Shown piece by piece: positions 9,571 through 20,514 of a DNA stretch of 64,000 bases. Position numbers and translations under genes: made by a program. The notes below the pieces were generated by a model. That model did no database searches. It was not told the DNA's origin and was given only the letters and a program-made list of their open reading frames with translations. Source of the DNA: Mortierella alpina. Lineage: Eukaryota; Mortierellomycota; Mortierellomycetes; Mortierellales; Mortierellaceae. How positions within the stretch are numbered: position 1 is the stretch's first letter; every line of letters starts with the position of its first letter. Location: positions 1-64,000 of the forward strand of contig JANATF010000019.1 of assembly GCA_029449245.1 (NCBI GenBank). The letters are read 5' to 3'.

Positions 9571-9656
9571 GTGGAGTCAACCACTATAAAAAGCAGTGGA
9601 GTAAACCACAGTCAGTGGAGACTATTAAAAATCAGTGGAGTCAACCACTTCAAAAA
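9571..9656. repeat. Short interspersed GTGGAGTCAACCAC repeats
   Basis: Four copies of an imperfect motif around AGTGGAGTCAACCACT occur within 85 bp. Each full copy is itself an inverted repeat (AGTGG...CCACT with a 6-bp spacer). They sit directly upstream of a pyrimidine-rich stretch ending TCTTGCAG. Function unknown; they could be protein-binding or hairpin sites. Confidence 0.6.
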
Positions 9657-10095
9657 ACACTCTCTCTTTCTTGCAGCAGCATATGTAGAAGGTGGCGCAA
9701 CACAGAAGGTAGGAAGTGAGAATATGTGGAATGCGGCTTTCGATGATGTAATAGCAACAGGACAAGAGGGTGTGGACACGAGGGATACAAGGAACAAGAG
9801 GGAGGCCAGGGGGTGGACAGGAGTACTAGGGAACAAGAGGAAGGGGCAGGAACCGATTATGTTTATTATACACGGGCGAGAGGGTATTTATCTAATGTGA
9901 GGGAGAGGCGAAGTGCTTTGAGGAGGGCGAAGCAGGTACGCGTGGAGGCGCAGATGGGGAAGTAGGATGGCGAAGTACGAGGGCATTCTATGATACTGTG
10001 ACAGATGAGGACGTCATTGTTGAAATGAGGATTGGCTCTTTGAGTTATCTTTTAACCCACAGACGTCTGCACTATGATTATTTTTTCCCTCTCAG

Positions 10096-11000
10096 TACGC
10101 CCAGGATATCGGTCGCTCTGCCATCGAGGACAAAGCGCAAAGGAAGGGTGTCGTTGAAAGCGAAACCCACGTATTGCGGATGGTAAGTATAACCAATAGA
10201 CCATGGATTTATACTATTGAATGAGGATGATCCTTCTCTAAGTTGTGTTTATTGAACAAGCATCTAACAACCTTCTATACGGTACTATCACCCTGTGGCC
10301 TTTGTCATACGTGTACAGACGCAGTTTCTCAAGAGGCAGGGCCTTCTAACAACCGCTGTTGTTCCACAATCCTAGGGTAAGTGCTTTCTGGTCAAAGTGC
10401 AGGTGTCCAGCCAGTGTTTATACAATTTGCCACTGCCTACGCGAGGGTCTTGGTCAGTTGCCTAGGCGAGTGCTATTTCCAAGGCTCAGTCACTGTCAGA
10501 ATCAGATGCAATAGCCAGCGTAGATGTGAGTGTCGACAGCAACTGGGCCAAAGAGAGTGTCAAAGCGAGCGCAATTATCAGTGCTGGCATGGACGCCGGC
10601 TAAAGAGATGTAAGCCGGGTTCTCCTGAGCTTGTAGTGGTCAAAGACTAACACTTCTTTTACATCGCTTTCTATCCCTGAGTATATGTACCGCTTATCCA
10701 GTACGTTGAGTCGGAAGGTGGACAAGCTGTGGTTACGACCTCGTTCCAGCATGCTGCAGAACCTGCGACATTACCGGAACTGGTTGTTGATTGCGGCTGG
10801 CTACTTTCCAGACTCGTTGCACTGGTTCAGTTGGAACAGCCGAAAGACGGATCCTTCCTTGTCCACAGGTACGTTTTGTAAAACGCTCCATGCATCCCGC
10901 GAAAGTCAAATGGAAGATCCATCACGCCAGGGTAGCATGTGAGGGACGAATCAATCAGCGGCAACTTGGAGAAAAAAGGTATCTCGGGGCTAGAGAGTAA
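10096..11000 (+). CDS. Orphan subtelomeric multi-exon gene, 3' portion
   Basis: Four exons join in one open frame: 10096-10182, 10466-10525, 10702-10868 and 10931-11000. Introns start GTAAGT, GTGAGT and GTACGT and end CTAG, CCAG and CCAG. The encoded fragment is about 128 residues. It is Ser/Ala/Glu-rich at first (SKAQSLSESDAIASVDV-like), then a compact hydrophobic segment including ELVVDCGWLLSRLVALVQLE, then a basic tail ending at TAA 10998-11000. An upstream acceptor (CTCTCAG before 10096) shows that at least one earlier exon exists, perhaps ending at 9935, but the start was not found. No family is recognised. Subtelomeric location suggests a lineage-specific family (inference). The frame is partly ambiguous in the second exon, where another frame is also open. 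Confidence 0.45.
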
Positions 11001-13209
11001 AGGAGATGGAGTAGCATAGGCAGGAGAGTTGTGGCGGGATGAAAAAGACGTAGTGGATCTGAAGGTAGACACACTATTTTTTTTAGTCTATTGATTCAAA
11101 GGGGATGCATGTCATTGTAGCGGGTGAGGAATGTGTTGAGAAGTGAGGGATGAACGTGCTGAGCACCGTGCCATGGGTGTGAGGTCCGAAGGACGAGGGA
11201 TGCAAGAAAAAGAGGCGAAAAGAGAGACAGCAACATGGCTGGGATGGTAGATCTGGGCTTTTGATCGTGACATTCGTCTAAAGACAAGAGAAAGAAAGGT
11301 GGGAAAGTGTTGGCCTTCTAAATCAGGCGAGAGTGGATGGTGCAGATGAAGCTGATTTGTGGGAGAAAAGGTGTCAAGTTTATGTTTGATCCGACGAGCA
11401 AAGGAGCGCGAGAATCTGTGTGGAAGCAACTGTAGCGCGGTGAGGATTAGCTATAAGGAACGCTGACAGTGAGAGACAGTGAAGGACAGTGAAGGACAGT
11501 GAAGGACAGTGAGAGGCAGTGAAGGACAGCGAGAGGCAGTGAAGGACAGTGAGAGGCAGTGAAGGCCAGTGAGTACGTGAGTACAGAGATGGGCTGCGAG
11601 GAAGAGTGTTAGGGAAGGGTCGACTCAAGATAAGATGAGGTGACAAATGAGGCGAGCGAACACGCTGAGGAAGGATTTAATCGGAGCACAAGCAAGAGTG
11701 AAAGGTGCGCAATAGCGAAGAGGCTGATGTCAGAAGAGAATGGCAAGTCGAATGAGATTGAGGGCGGGTATAGCTTCGTGTCTGATCAAAACCGATGTGT
11801 GCAGTGGTGATTGAGCCCAGTGAAGACGATGGTGATGGAAAAAGAAGGCGAGGCGACCTATTCTCTGGTGAGGATCGCCGATAGCGAAGAGAAGAAAGGA
11901 AACATAATTGCAAGAGCTGACCCGCTGAAAGGAGTGAAAGGCAGGTGAACGTGGAACGTGGCAGGGCTGATGCGGCTTCGTCTTTGATAAAGAAGGTGAG
12001 GGGAGAAAGGGATGAGATCACTCTCGATCAGAACAGCGGTGAGCGTTGGGATTGCACCGTGAGAGAGATGAACTATGAGAGCGATTCAGAGGAAGACTGC
12101 GAGAAACAATGCCAGGTAGTGTCGACTCAAGTCGTGGGTGAGGTGAATGAGAGGTTGGAGAACAGCCCTGAAGAACGGAGCTAGGTGGTGGTGTGCCTCA
12201 AGTGTGCCGAAAAGGAACAGACGTGAAGAAAAGCGTGCAATGGAAAAACGCAGTCGAGTGAGAGTGGGGTCAAAGTCGCCAAGAGCAGAGATGATTGGTA
12301 CAATTAAGAGGGAGTGTGTGCGCGCGGGTGATTGTGGAGGTAAATGTGAAGTGATGACTTTGCTCGAGATCTATGCGAAAGAGGAGATTATATGAAATGA
12401 GCTCGGCGTTGGTATTCTCACCACTCTCGCTCATCACAAGTGGGCCTATACCGCTCACGGCAGAATGATCCGAGGACTGCAAGGTGCTCTCTGCGATGGC
12501 GTGCCTGTGGTGCCTGTGGATGCTTCTTTCTGGACAGGTCAGTATGCATCGAAGAACAATCGCTCCAAAAGCTGCTTTCCTGATCATTGAACTTCGAGCC
12601 ACCCTGACAACACTACTCCGTACATGCACGAACCAGTCCACTTTCTAGCTCTCGACACTGGACCATGAACGAACTTACAAAGACACCCTCATGGCATTGT
12701 CCACTTCAGCGCTCAAAACAGGATGTTGTGTCCAAAGGTAATGCATCGCTGCGGGTATCAATCGCTGTACCAGTCATCACCCCGTACCTAACGCTAGCCG
12801 CATTGTCACACACTTTGCATTTTGAGCGCCAATCACTGCTCCCCAGACCCCGGTAGGAGCACTCAGTTTGCATCTAGATTAGAGAGCTAGTCGCGATCAG
12901 CAAGGAAGGATCTTCGGTGGCGGAAACGATTGCATGAGAGCGACTATCCGCCAATCACTCGCAGCGAATTCCAACCACGCACAAAGTTTTGGCACTCAAG
13001 GTAACATGGACTTTATGAGAGTGTGTTCAATCGATGGTTATATTGGCATTGGAAAGTGCCAGGGAAAAAAGGAAAGGGAGAATGTAGAAAATACGAGAGT
13101 CCAAGCTGTATGCCGATGTAAAGAGACGAGAATAGTGGTGAATCAAGAGAAAGGGGATAGAGACAAGAGAAGAGCCCGCCTTTTTTTTTCTTTAGTGTGG
13201 TTCCACACT
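11001..13209. other. Gene-poor subtelomeric stretch
   Basis: About 2.2 kb between the orphan gene and the first conserved gene. It contains a 10-bp tandem array (11466-11575) and purine-biased sequence with short open frames on both strands, none with a recognisable domain or consistent splice structure. A 79-codon acidic frame at 11945-12184 (+) was considered but has no support beyond being open. Confidence 0.5.
11466..11575. repeat. 10-bp minisatellite (GACAGTGAAG)n
   Basis: About ten consecutive units of GACAGTGAAG and its variant GACAGTGAGA/GGCAGTGAAG. In the second half the two variants alternate, giving a 20-bp higher-order period. Confidence 0.85.
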
Positions 13210-14436
13210 TCACTCCGTCAGTGGGTTTACGTCTAAAAATCCTGCGTTGGGCAGATCTTTGCGCCGAAGCATGAACGAGAATTTGCTCTTGTTGTCGCGA
13301 ACATAGAGTGGCACGTCTTGATTGTCCTTGATGTAGTCGTAATCTTGCCCGTCACGGTCAAACAGGTCGGTTCCCTGGCTGAAGTGATCCAAGATCCATC
13401 GTCTGCTTGAATATTTTTCTTGGTTATGGTCCGTGTGCGAGTACGATTGCATCTTACGGATGACCTGAGTGATGTTGGAAAAGCACCAGGAACAATGGTA
13501 GCATTGATCATCAAACCCGGGCGCTTCGCCGCGCTTATTGCGCAATCTTTCCCCGGCACGGAGCCAACCATTCTCCATGATGTTTTGTACCATGCTGAGG
13601 TGAGGGTATGGGTTGGATTCTGGACGCGTAAAGATGGGCGAGTCTGGGTCGCGGTATCGAAGCAGCACAGGGCCATCCCAATCACCGCGATGGCGAAATT
13701 CATACGAATAGTAGTAGAACCGGCAACCCAACTTGAAGACATCGCCCTCCGATTCTGGGAACCCTTCCAAAAGTCGACGTCCTGTGCTGGTGTTGGGGTC
13801 GGGAGCTCTGACGGTCTCAAGAAAACTCCTCCTGGGCAACTCGTCCAGATCCGAGAGAATGATCCAGTCGCCGTCATTGGGCTTTGCCGTGTCCATGGCC
13901 AACCTGAACCCCTTGTTGCGGCTAAAGTTCTCGTTGGTCCACATTCCGTCTTCATTGAACAAAGCCTCTTCTTCTGGTAAAAGATGAGGAATGGTGATAT
14001 GGATGATCTTGTGGCGGAACCGACGGAACCGAGTCTCATTGTCGCGGTAGTAGAGAGGCTTTGGGTTCCCAGAAAAGGTGTACTCGGCCTCCATGATAAC
14101 GAATACGTCCACGACCTCGTGTAGTTCGTTCATCCGCAACTCAAGTGTGTCCAGCTCGTCGTTCAGTAGGATCATATCAAATATTCGGGCCTTGGGCTTT
14201 GGCTCTGTTGAGGGGTTCTTTTTGGCGTTCTGGTGCAACATGGGTGCAGTAAGGGCGACGTCTCCAAATGTTCCTTCCTCAGCCAGAGTGTCCGAGCGAA
14301 TATTGTCTACCTGGTAGAACACAGTAAGAAGCACTACTCCAAGGAGCACCAGGAAACCCGACGCGAGAATCGCCTTGATGCCACGAGTCTTAGCAAGCCA
14401 CTTGCTGGTTCTAAGTGAGGATGTCTCGTCAGCCAT
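13210..14436 (-). CDS. GT17 family glycosyltransferase (beta-1,4-mannosyl-glycoprotein GlcNAc-transferase type)
   Basis: A single uninterrupted exon encodes 408 residues. The short cytosolic N-terminus is followed by one hydrophobic anchor (about 22-44), giving a type II Golgi-protein layout. The rest matches family GT17: IFDMILLNDELDTLELRMNE near residue 90, EAEYTFSGNPKPLY, and a DxD-containing SDLDELP near 195 likely to bind the metal-nucleotide sugar, then a Cys-containing C-terminal half (CYHCSWCF). GT17 enzymes such as vertebrate MGAT3 add bisecting GlcNAc to N-glycans; the acceptor used here is unknown. The gene is intronless although every other conserved gene in the window that lies wholly inside it is spliced, and it is the conserved gene nearest the subtelomere. 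The start is the first ATG upstream of the anchor. Confidence 0.88.
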   Translation of the reverse strand: MADETSSLRTSKWLAKTRGIKAILASGFLVLLGVVLLTVFYQVDNIRSDTLAEEGTFGDVALTAPMLHQNAKKNPSTEPKPKARIFDMILLNDELDTLELRMNELHEVVDVFVIMEAEYTFSGNPKPLYYRDNETRFRRFRHKIIHITIPHLLPEEEALFNEDGMWTNENFSRNKGFRLAMDTAKPNDGDWIILSDLDELPRRSFLETVRAPDPNTSTGRRLLEGFPESEGDVFKLGCRFYYYSYEFRHRGDWDGPVLLRYRDPDSPIFTRPESNPYPHLSMVQNIMENGWLRAGERLRNKRGEAPGFDDQCYHCSWCFSNITQVIRKMQSYSHTDHNQEKYSSRRWILDHFSQGTDLFDRDGQDYDYIKDNQDVPLYVRDNKSKFSFMLRRKDLPNAGFLDVNPLTE

Positions 14437-15733
14437 GGTTTGATGCCTTTGGTGAACGATGAGCGATACAGATATAGATGGCTAGAGAGTGGATGGAGGT
14501 GGTAGAGATGATAGAAGTAAAAAAGAGAAAAATAGGTAGCAATCTATGAGACGATATAAATATCCTCACAGGGGCACAGCCAAGTCGTTAATGATAGTCT
14601 AATGATGATATTGTCTTGGTTGGCGTCGAGCGGATGAATCGAGTGCAGGCACAAATACAACTTTACCTCGTTCATTACAGTTCATACAAGTCGTCCAAGC
14701 TGGTAGAGGATAGTGTTCGCATAGAGTTCTTGCCATGTACCAGCAATCAAACGCTAGGCCGCCGCAGGTCTTGCCATGCACCAGCGATCAAACGCTAGCC
14801 CACTATGACCACTGAGCGGTTGATGGATGGAGTCCGGCTTGTGCACATGGATGATGAGTGCCGGGAGACACTTAAAGGGAAAGTGAAGTTCGCTTTGCGC
14901 CCAAAAGCTAGATTGCACCGGCAATTGTTTATGGTTCTCGTCTCAGCTAGCAATAAGACGACGGCACCATCATCACCAAGTCGGCTGAAAAGGATGTCTA
15001 ACGGAGAGACCAGCAGATCATTGTCACCTCGTTACGAACCGGGGGCGATTGCAGCTTCTATTCCTCCCGGGTAAACGCCAAAAGACAAACTTGATAAAAG
15101 GGTAACAACTCTTAGTCTACAGATGACTTGAGGCTTGAGCTAGCTCAGACTTGAGAACAGGCCAACATATTGTGGTCACTGAAAATGCCTAAGGTTGAAA
15201 TTGCAACAGCCCACAACGGCTAAATGAAGACGGGTGAATGTAGTGATGAAGAGGATGAAAGCCGAGTAAGAGTGGTACAAAAGGCTAGGTAATGAAAGCT
15301 GAAAACTCCCGGTCAGAAAGGTACTGATAGAAAGCATTGATAATGACCTAGCGGCAGCGTTCCTGAAGCATAGGGTTCGCGCCTGTGCAAGCACTGGGCG
15401 TGAGTGTAGTACAGAGTTCACGCTTGTATGCTACGTACTGGGCGTGAAGTAGTCAGCTGTCGTTGTATACACAGCCCCTTTGTTCACGCACTGACAAAGA
15501 CGCAGGCGCAGGAGGTGTTGTATATCCTACACTCCTCTGTCTTTTCCCACTCCTCTCCTCCTCGGTCTTGACTGTTGGGCTGTTATTTTGAACTCCTCTT
15601 CCCCAGCAGCAGCTCCGGCCTTGCATCTCGCTCTACTCCGTCGCTTTTCGGTGTTCTATTTTGGTTTTTGAAAATCTCCTTTGCTGCCTCGCATCACTGT
15701 TGTCGCCTTTCCTCACATCGAACATCTCTTGCA
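14437..15733. other. Intergenic region between divergent genes
   Basis: About 1.3 kb separates the GT17 start codon from the PQ-loop transporter start. It contains a 43-bp direct duplication (CTTGCCATGTACCAGCAATC near 14729 and a near copy at about 14772) and GGGCGTGAGTG/GGGCGTGAAGT repeats near 15388-15450. CT-rich sequence (15535-15720) just before the transporter ATG probably includes its core promoter and 5' UTR. No gene is supported. Confidence 0.55.
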
Positions 15734-17907
15734 ATGGAGGAGCCACAACCCATTTGCATAGGCTGGATCCAGGTTATACATCAGAGCAACATCCGCAGAA
15801 GAGCTTTGGACAAGGATTTGAACCTTGTCGGGATCCAGACCTCACCTACTAACATCCAGTAAACGTTTACTTTGCTAGACATTGTTTGGGCAATGTGTCT
15901 CGACTCAGCAACAGGCATGGAGTCTACTTCTTGGTAAGCAAGACGTTTTTGTTTTGTCGAGGTCGGCTACTCGTCGTGGGCGAAGCAGCGAGAGGCAGGA
16001 AGCAAGAAAAAACAAGGTTGAACAATTGAGCTGACTCTCTCACCGTCGAATGTACCTTTCGTCTTGACTCTAGGGTATCTGTCAATCTTTTGCTGGCTCA
16101 ATGCTCAGATCCCGTAAGATTCATTGCGAGGACGATTGTTGCTTAGGTTGCGTGTATGAGAGAGTTCATGTATCCTCGCAATCTTGCTGTGCGTGTCGTC
16201 TCATTCCCTGTCTTTCATTCATTGTCATGCAGACAGATTGTTGAAAACTTCAAGTTGGGCTCTGCAGGTTAGACACTGCCGTTCGTATACCTAGTTTTCT
16301 CTCCTGGAAACATCGCTAACATCTCCTCGTCCTGTATCCAGCTTCACTCTCGCTACCTTTTCTGATCAACTGGCTGCTCGGTAAGCGATACTTTAGGGTT
16401 GTCCAAGAGAATAATAGTCCTCTATGAGATTCACCTAAGCAAGTGCCCCTCGTACATCATCTTTAGGCGATATCAGCAACCTCATTGGATGTGTGCTCAC
16501 CCACCAGCTGCCATTCCAGGTATACCGCGCAACACAATGGCTCATCGTTTGTGCAGCATAAGGCATGTGGTTCTGACGTTATTTGTGTTCATGGCATGCA
16601 TAGCTGTACTTGGCCATATATTTCTGCATTGCAGATGTGATTCTGTTTGGACAATGGATCTATTACTCGCGGCAGGAACACAGGAGAAAATCGCTGCCTG
16701 ATATCGCTGTAGCAGACCTCCCAGAGATAGGACAGGCCGCACACCATACCTCTCAGACGCGTCCGCACCACTCTAGAGGAAATACAACGATTGCAACATC
16801 AGCAGAGGAGGTGCAAGAGGTTTTGAGAGGCACTGGCAGAGATCTTGATCCGGAGCTATCAGAGTCAGTCTCGCCATTACTTCAGAGACCTCGTCCCAGG
16901 ACGGCCACAACAACAACCGATATCGCTCACCGGCGGAGGTAAAGAAGACATGGGCGGTGCTCGACATGTGCGCTTTCGTTACGCGCTTGGTTGAGGTTTC
17001 TGATGGTACTCAACATATCATTCCTCTGACTCCTGCACCTCTAGCACATCGATGGTCCTATTCGGAGTGGTCATGTTAACAATGCGACATACTCTTCCAG
17101 GACTCCGACAGTCATCTGTACCATCATCGGCAACGCTTATTCATAATAATGGCAGCCGAGTTTTTGCAAGGGCCTTGGAGGATGAGCAAAGGCTTGGAGA
17201 GGAGGCATCGCTGGCTGAGGACCCAAACATCGTTCAGCTAGGACGCATTTTTGCATGGGTGTGCACCATTTTTTATCTGTCTAGCCGTATGCCTCAGCTC
17301 TGGAAAAACGTAAGTATTGAGTAACGTTGTTTTTACTGGTGGTATATTATCCGACATTGACAATGATCTTACATCTCCACGGACACGGAAATTGTAGTTC
17401 CAGCGCAAGTCAGTCCAGGGTCTATCCATCCTCATGTTCTTCTGGGCGGCCATGGGCAACTTGACTTATACGCTATCAATACTCAACTCGGCCGATGCAG
17501 TCAATCCAGATACGCGGAAAAAAGCCTTGCTAGAGGCGGTTCCATATGTGCTAGGCTCTTCAGGGACACTCATGTTTGATGTCTCGATCTTTGGGCAATG
17601 GCTCTACTACACGGGCAAGCTGAATGTGTTCGGGATCCATTCCAAACGGTATCACCATCATCACCATCATCGACGGCACCATCGTCCTCGATCGCGCGGA
17701 AGCCGCCCAATTTCAAGGGTCGAGAGCATGCTCCTGTCCTCGTCGCCAAGTCAGTCGGGCTTGTATAGCATTCTGGTAGACGAAGATGATCCTAGCTTGA
17801 GCGAGGATCATGATGCTCCCCAGCTGTCAACTTTATCCACAACGCCGCATGCTCAGGCTCAGGATCATTCTCTTCAAGATCATCCAAGAGAAGAACATAC
17901 CCGCTGA
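15734..17907 (+). CDS. PQ-loop repeat vacuolar/lysosomal cationic amino acid transporter (Ypq1/PQLC2 type)
   Basis: Nine exons (15734-15772, 15879-15933, 16074-16113, 16233-16267, 16342-16380, 16467-16519, 16604-16938, 17045-17309, 17398-17907) join in phase to 456 residues. Intron 1 contains a TACTAAC branch-like site. Two PQ-loop signatures are present: GYLSIFCWLNAQIPQIVENF near residue 32 and a second with MPQLWKN near 285, each within a helix hairpin, plus FGQWIYYSRQ and FGQWLYYTGK. This is the seven-helix layout of Ypq1/2/3 and PQLC2, which export lysine/arginine from the vacuole or lysosome. The linker between repeats is about 120 residues and the C-terminal tail is His-rich (HHHHHH), so the protein is longer than typical Ypq proteins. 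Substrate is inferred from family. Confidence 0.9.
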
Positions 17908-18155
17908 AATTAAACGATATATATGTATATCCACGATTCTCTAAGAACTCCACTTGCACAGCATGGACGATGTTGTATTATGAAAATGACGATGGTGCGG
18001 AACAAAAAAAGGTGATATGCAGTAATGGATGAAATGGGTGCAAGATGTGGGCGTCAAGAGAATGAGAAATGCGGCGGGGAACATCGAAACAAACCTAGAT
18101 GGTGCAGAGAGGATACCGGGTGTTCCGGTTTTTTCCTTCCATGCCCAGGCCGACT

Positions 18156-20136
18156 CTAGATCAAATCCATCACGTCGAACAGCATGCTGACACTCTCGCC
18201 GTTGTGTATCCTGCGAATGGCCTCGGCAAAGATCGGTGCGACGTTAAACACCTTCATCTTGGGGCAATCCTTCAAATGCTCCTCCTGAGGAATACTGTTG
18301 CTGACAATGACCTGGTCGATACAGGAGTTCTGGATGCGGGTGATGGCGTCGCCCGACATGATGGCGTGGGTGATGATGGCGTAAATCTTTTTGGCGCCAT
18401 TGATCTGGAGGACCTTTGCGGCCTTGGTGATTGTGAACGAGGTATCGGCAATATCGTCTACGAGGATGCACACTTTGTCCTTTACATCCCCTACGAGCAT
18501 CATATCCGACTTGTGAGGGGCCTGGATTTGACGACGCTCCTTGTGGATCAATGCAAACTCCATGCCCAGCTTGTCAGCAATAACGGTCGCACGTTTGGCA
18601 CCACCCGCATCGGGGGAGACCACAACGGCGTCCTCCCAGTTGGGAATGCGCTCGCGAATGTATTTGACCATCAACGGCTGTCCATAGAGATTGTCGACGG
18701 GAATGTCAAAGAAGCCCTGGAACTGGGGGTCATGCAAGTCCATGGTAATGATGTGGTCGGCACCTGATAAACAGCAGAGAAGGATCCAAAGTTAGCGATG
18801 CGCGAACAAGCAAATTAGCCGAATTTAGTAGAAGGTAGCAGATTGAGCTCAATGGGCTCAGTTCATACCGGCAGTGACGAGCAAGTTGGCGATCAAAGTT
18901 CCGGAGCGAGCAACCCAGTGCTTGTATCCAGCCTTTTGAGGGTTGACCTGGTCGCTGGTAACGCATGTCTGCGAGGGGCTCCCTGTGCCAGACAAGCCGT
19001 TGCTAGTGTGGGTGGGGATGCTGAGGTGCGATGGCTGTGAGGTTGCTTGAGGACGGATGCCACGAGGAGCAAGATGTCTAACCTTGCCAGCATCACCCTC
19101 CAATCTCAATGCTGAAAGGGTAGGGAGCACTCCAGTTCCGTTTGCATTGACAACAGCGGCTCCGTTTGCGCCAGCGGGAGCGAGCGTGGGCGAGGTCGCA
19201 GCCGATTCGATGTCCGAGTTGGACTCGTTGGTTGAATCAAACATCTTGTCAAAGGGATTCTTACGATCCAAGCGGTCCAGACTGGGCGTCTGCAGCGGTG
19301 TTCCGGCAGGGGTGACAGGCAAGGAGAAGGGGGTGCTGGCACCAGTGTAGCCAAAGAACACGTTGTTGGGCACACGCGAGAGCGGCATGCCGTTCTTCTT
19401 GTAGGGTGCATCAGGCTGGCGGGCATAGGGGAAGCAGGGGATGACGGCGGTGATGCGGTGGGCACTGGCAGTCTTGCAGGCAGCTGATCAAGGCCCGAGG
19501 GATGATTGGGTCAACACAACCAACAACAACAGGTGGATGAGTATGGCGTGCAGGTGGTTCGACACTCTTTTTTGAAAGAAAAGGAAGCCGCCATCTGCCA
19601 CCTATCGGCACAGCTCATGCCCAGCGTGGAGACGGAAGGGCAAGAAATAGCATCTTACCGAGCATGATCAAGAGCTCCATCAGGTTGTCGTTGACGGCGC
19701 CGCATCCGGACTGGATGATAAACACGTCCTTGTTGCGCACACTGTCGCCAATTTCGACGTTGGTTTCCTTGTTGGCAAACTTTGAGAGCTTGACCTGTCC
19801 CGGGGAGACGCCGAGGCGGGCACAGATCTGATCGACCAAGGCCGGGTGGGAGCTTCCTAAACGAGGCAAGCAGTTGATGCCATATATCACACATACAGTG
19901 GTTAGCAAACGCTCTCTTTCTACCCGCGAGTCTCAATGTGGCCGTGGTGGTTTCAAGAGTGGCCATGGAAAGACCATGGCACAAGAGGATGAGGGAGTGA
20001 CAGAGATTGAGGGTGCAGTGTGTGTTTGTTTTTGTTTTTGGAGAACTGCTTCGTGTGCATGGCGCATATTGAAGAGTCATAATGACAATAAGCTTCGATC
20101 CATGACTGTACCACTGAAGACGACAATGTTGCGCAT
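18156..20136 (-). CDS. PRS: Ribose-phosphate pyrophosphokinase (PRPP synthetase) with a large loop insertion
   Basis: Four exons (20136-20112, 19856-19659, 19483-18869, 18763-18156) join in phase to 481 residues. The enzyme transfers pyrophosphate from ATP to ribose-5-phosphate, giving PRPP for nucleotide, His and Trp synthesis. Conserved blocks are [13 protein letters not shown] at the N-terminus, [58 protein letters not shown] and the ribose-phosphate loop [15 protein letters not shown]. That loop reads ADTSFT where canonical enzymes have ADTCGT, as in the yeast Prs1/Prs5 branch. About 165 residues, Ser/Thr/Pro-rich, separate CFPYARQ (about 97) from the [13 protein letters not shown] segment (about 263), where canonical enzymes have under 20. 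Yeast Prs1 and Prs5 also carry non-homologous insertions. Whether this subunit is catalytic alone is uncertain. Confidence 0.95.
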
Positions 20137-20514
20137 GATGTATAAGAGGAGCTGGGCAGCGAGGAGGCGGGACCGTGGAGGAGGTGGTGAGGGTGGAGAG
20201 CGAGGCGCAAAGGGGGAAAGAGACGCGCGAGCAGAGAGAAGGCGGGAAGAGTGGGGAAGGCAGCGGAGAGCGAGGAGGCGGAAGGGTGAGCGAGTGTCGA
20301 GAGAGAGAGAGAGAAAGACCGAAAATATAAACAGCGCGGGGGGATGCAGCGGTTGATGAAAAAAAAAAAAAAAAAAAAGAGAGGCAAGAGATGTGAAAAT
20401 CACGTACGCAGCGGTGGCTTGGGGGTCACCGCTCGCTTGGGTCTTGTCCCAGGTCTGGTCTTTGTAGCCTTTCGCTTCTCTTGTCTCCCCCTCTCTCCGC
20501 TTCCTTGATACATC
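20137..20514. promoter_or_regulatory. Bidirectional promoter, PRPP synthetase / TFIIA-gamma
   Basis: 378 bp separate two divergent start codons. It holds long purine-rich tracts on the + strand (20155-20310, GAGAGAGA runs) and a pure A18-19 run near 20360, poly(dA:dT) of the kind that excludes nucleosomes. No classical TATA box stands out. Confidence 0.6.

Noticed and set aside
9430-9900. 156-codon + strand frame over the 85-bp array
   Set aside because: It reads through tandem repeats; only the stretch after the TTGCAG at about 9677 looks coding and it could not be joined to a gene.
11945-12184. 79-codon + strand acidic frame
   Set aside because: No splice context, domain or clear codon bias; probably chance in purine-rich DNA.
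13420-13980. 186-codon + strand frame
   Set aside because: Antisense shadow of the GT17 gene with no domain of its own.
15811-15827. tRNA-like T arm on the minus strand (CAAGG TTCAAAT CCTTG)
   Set aside because: The T stem-loop is perfect, but no matching acceptor stem or D/anticodon arms are found upstream on that strand, and it lies inside intron 1 of the PQ-loop gene.
18099-18767. 222-codon + strand frame
   Set aside because: Exact antisense of the last PRPP synthetase exon; the minus frame carries all conserved motifs.
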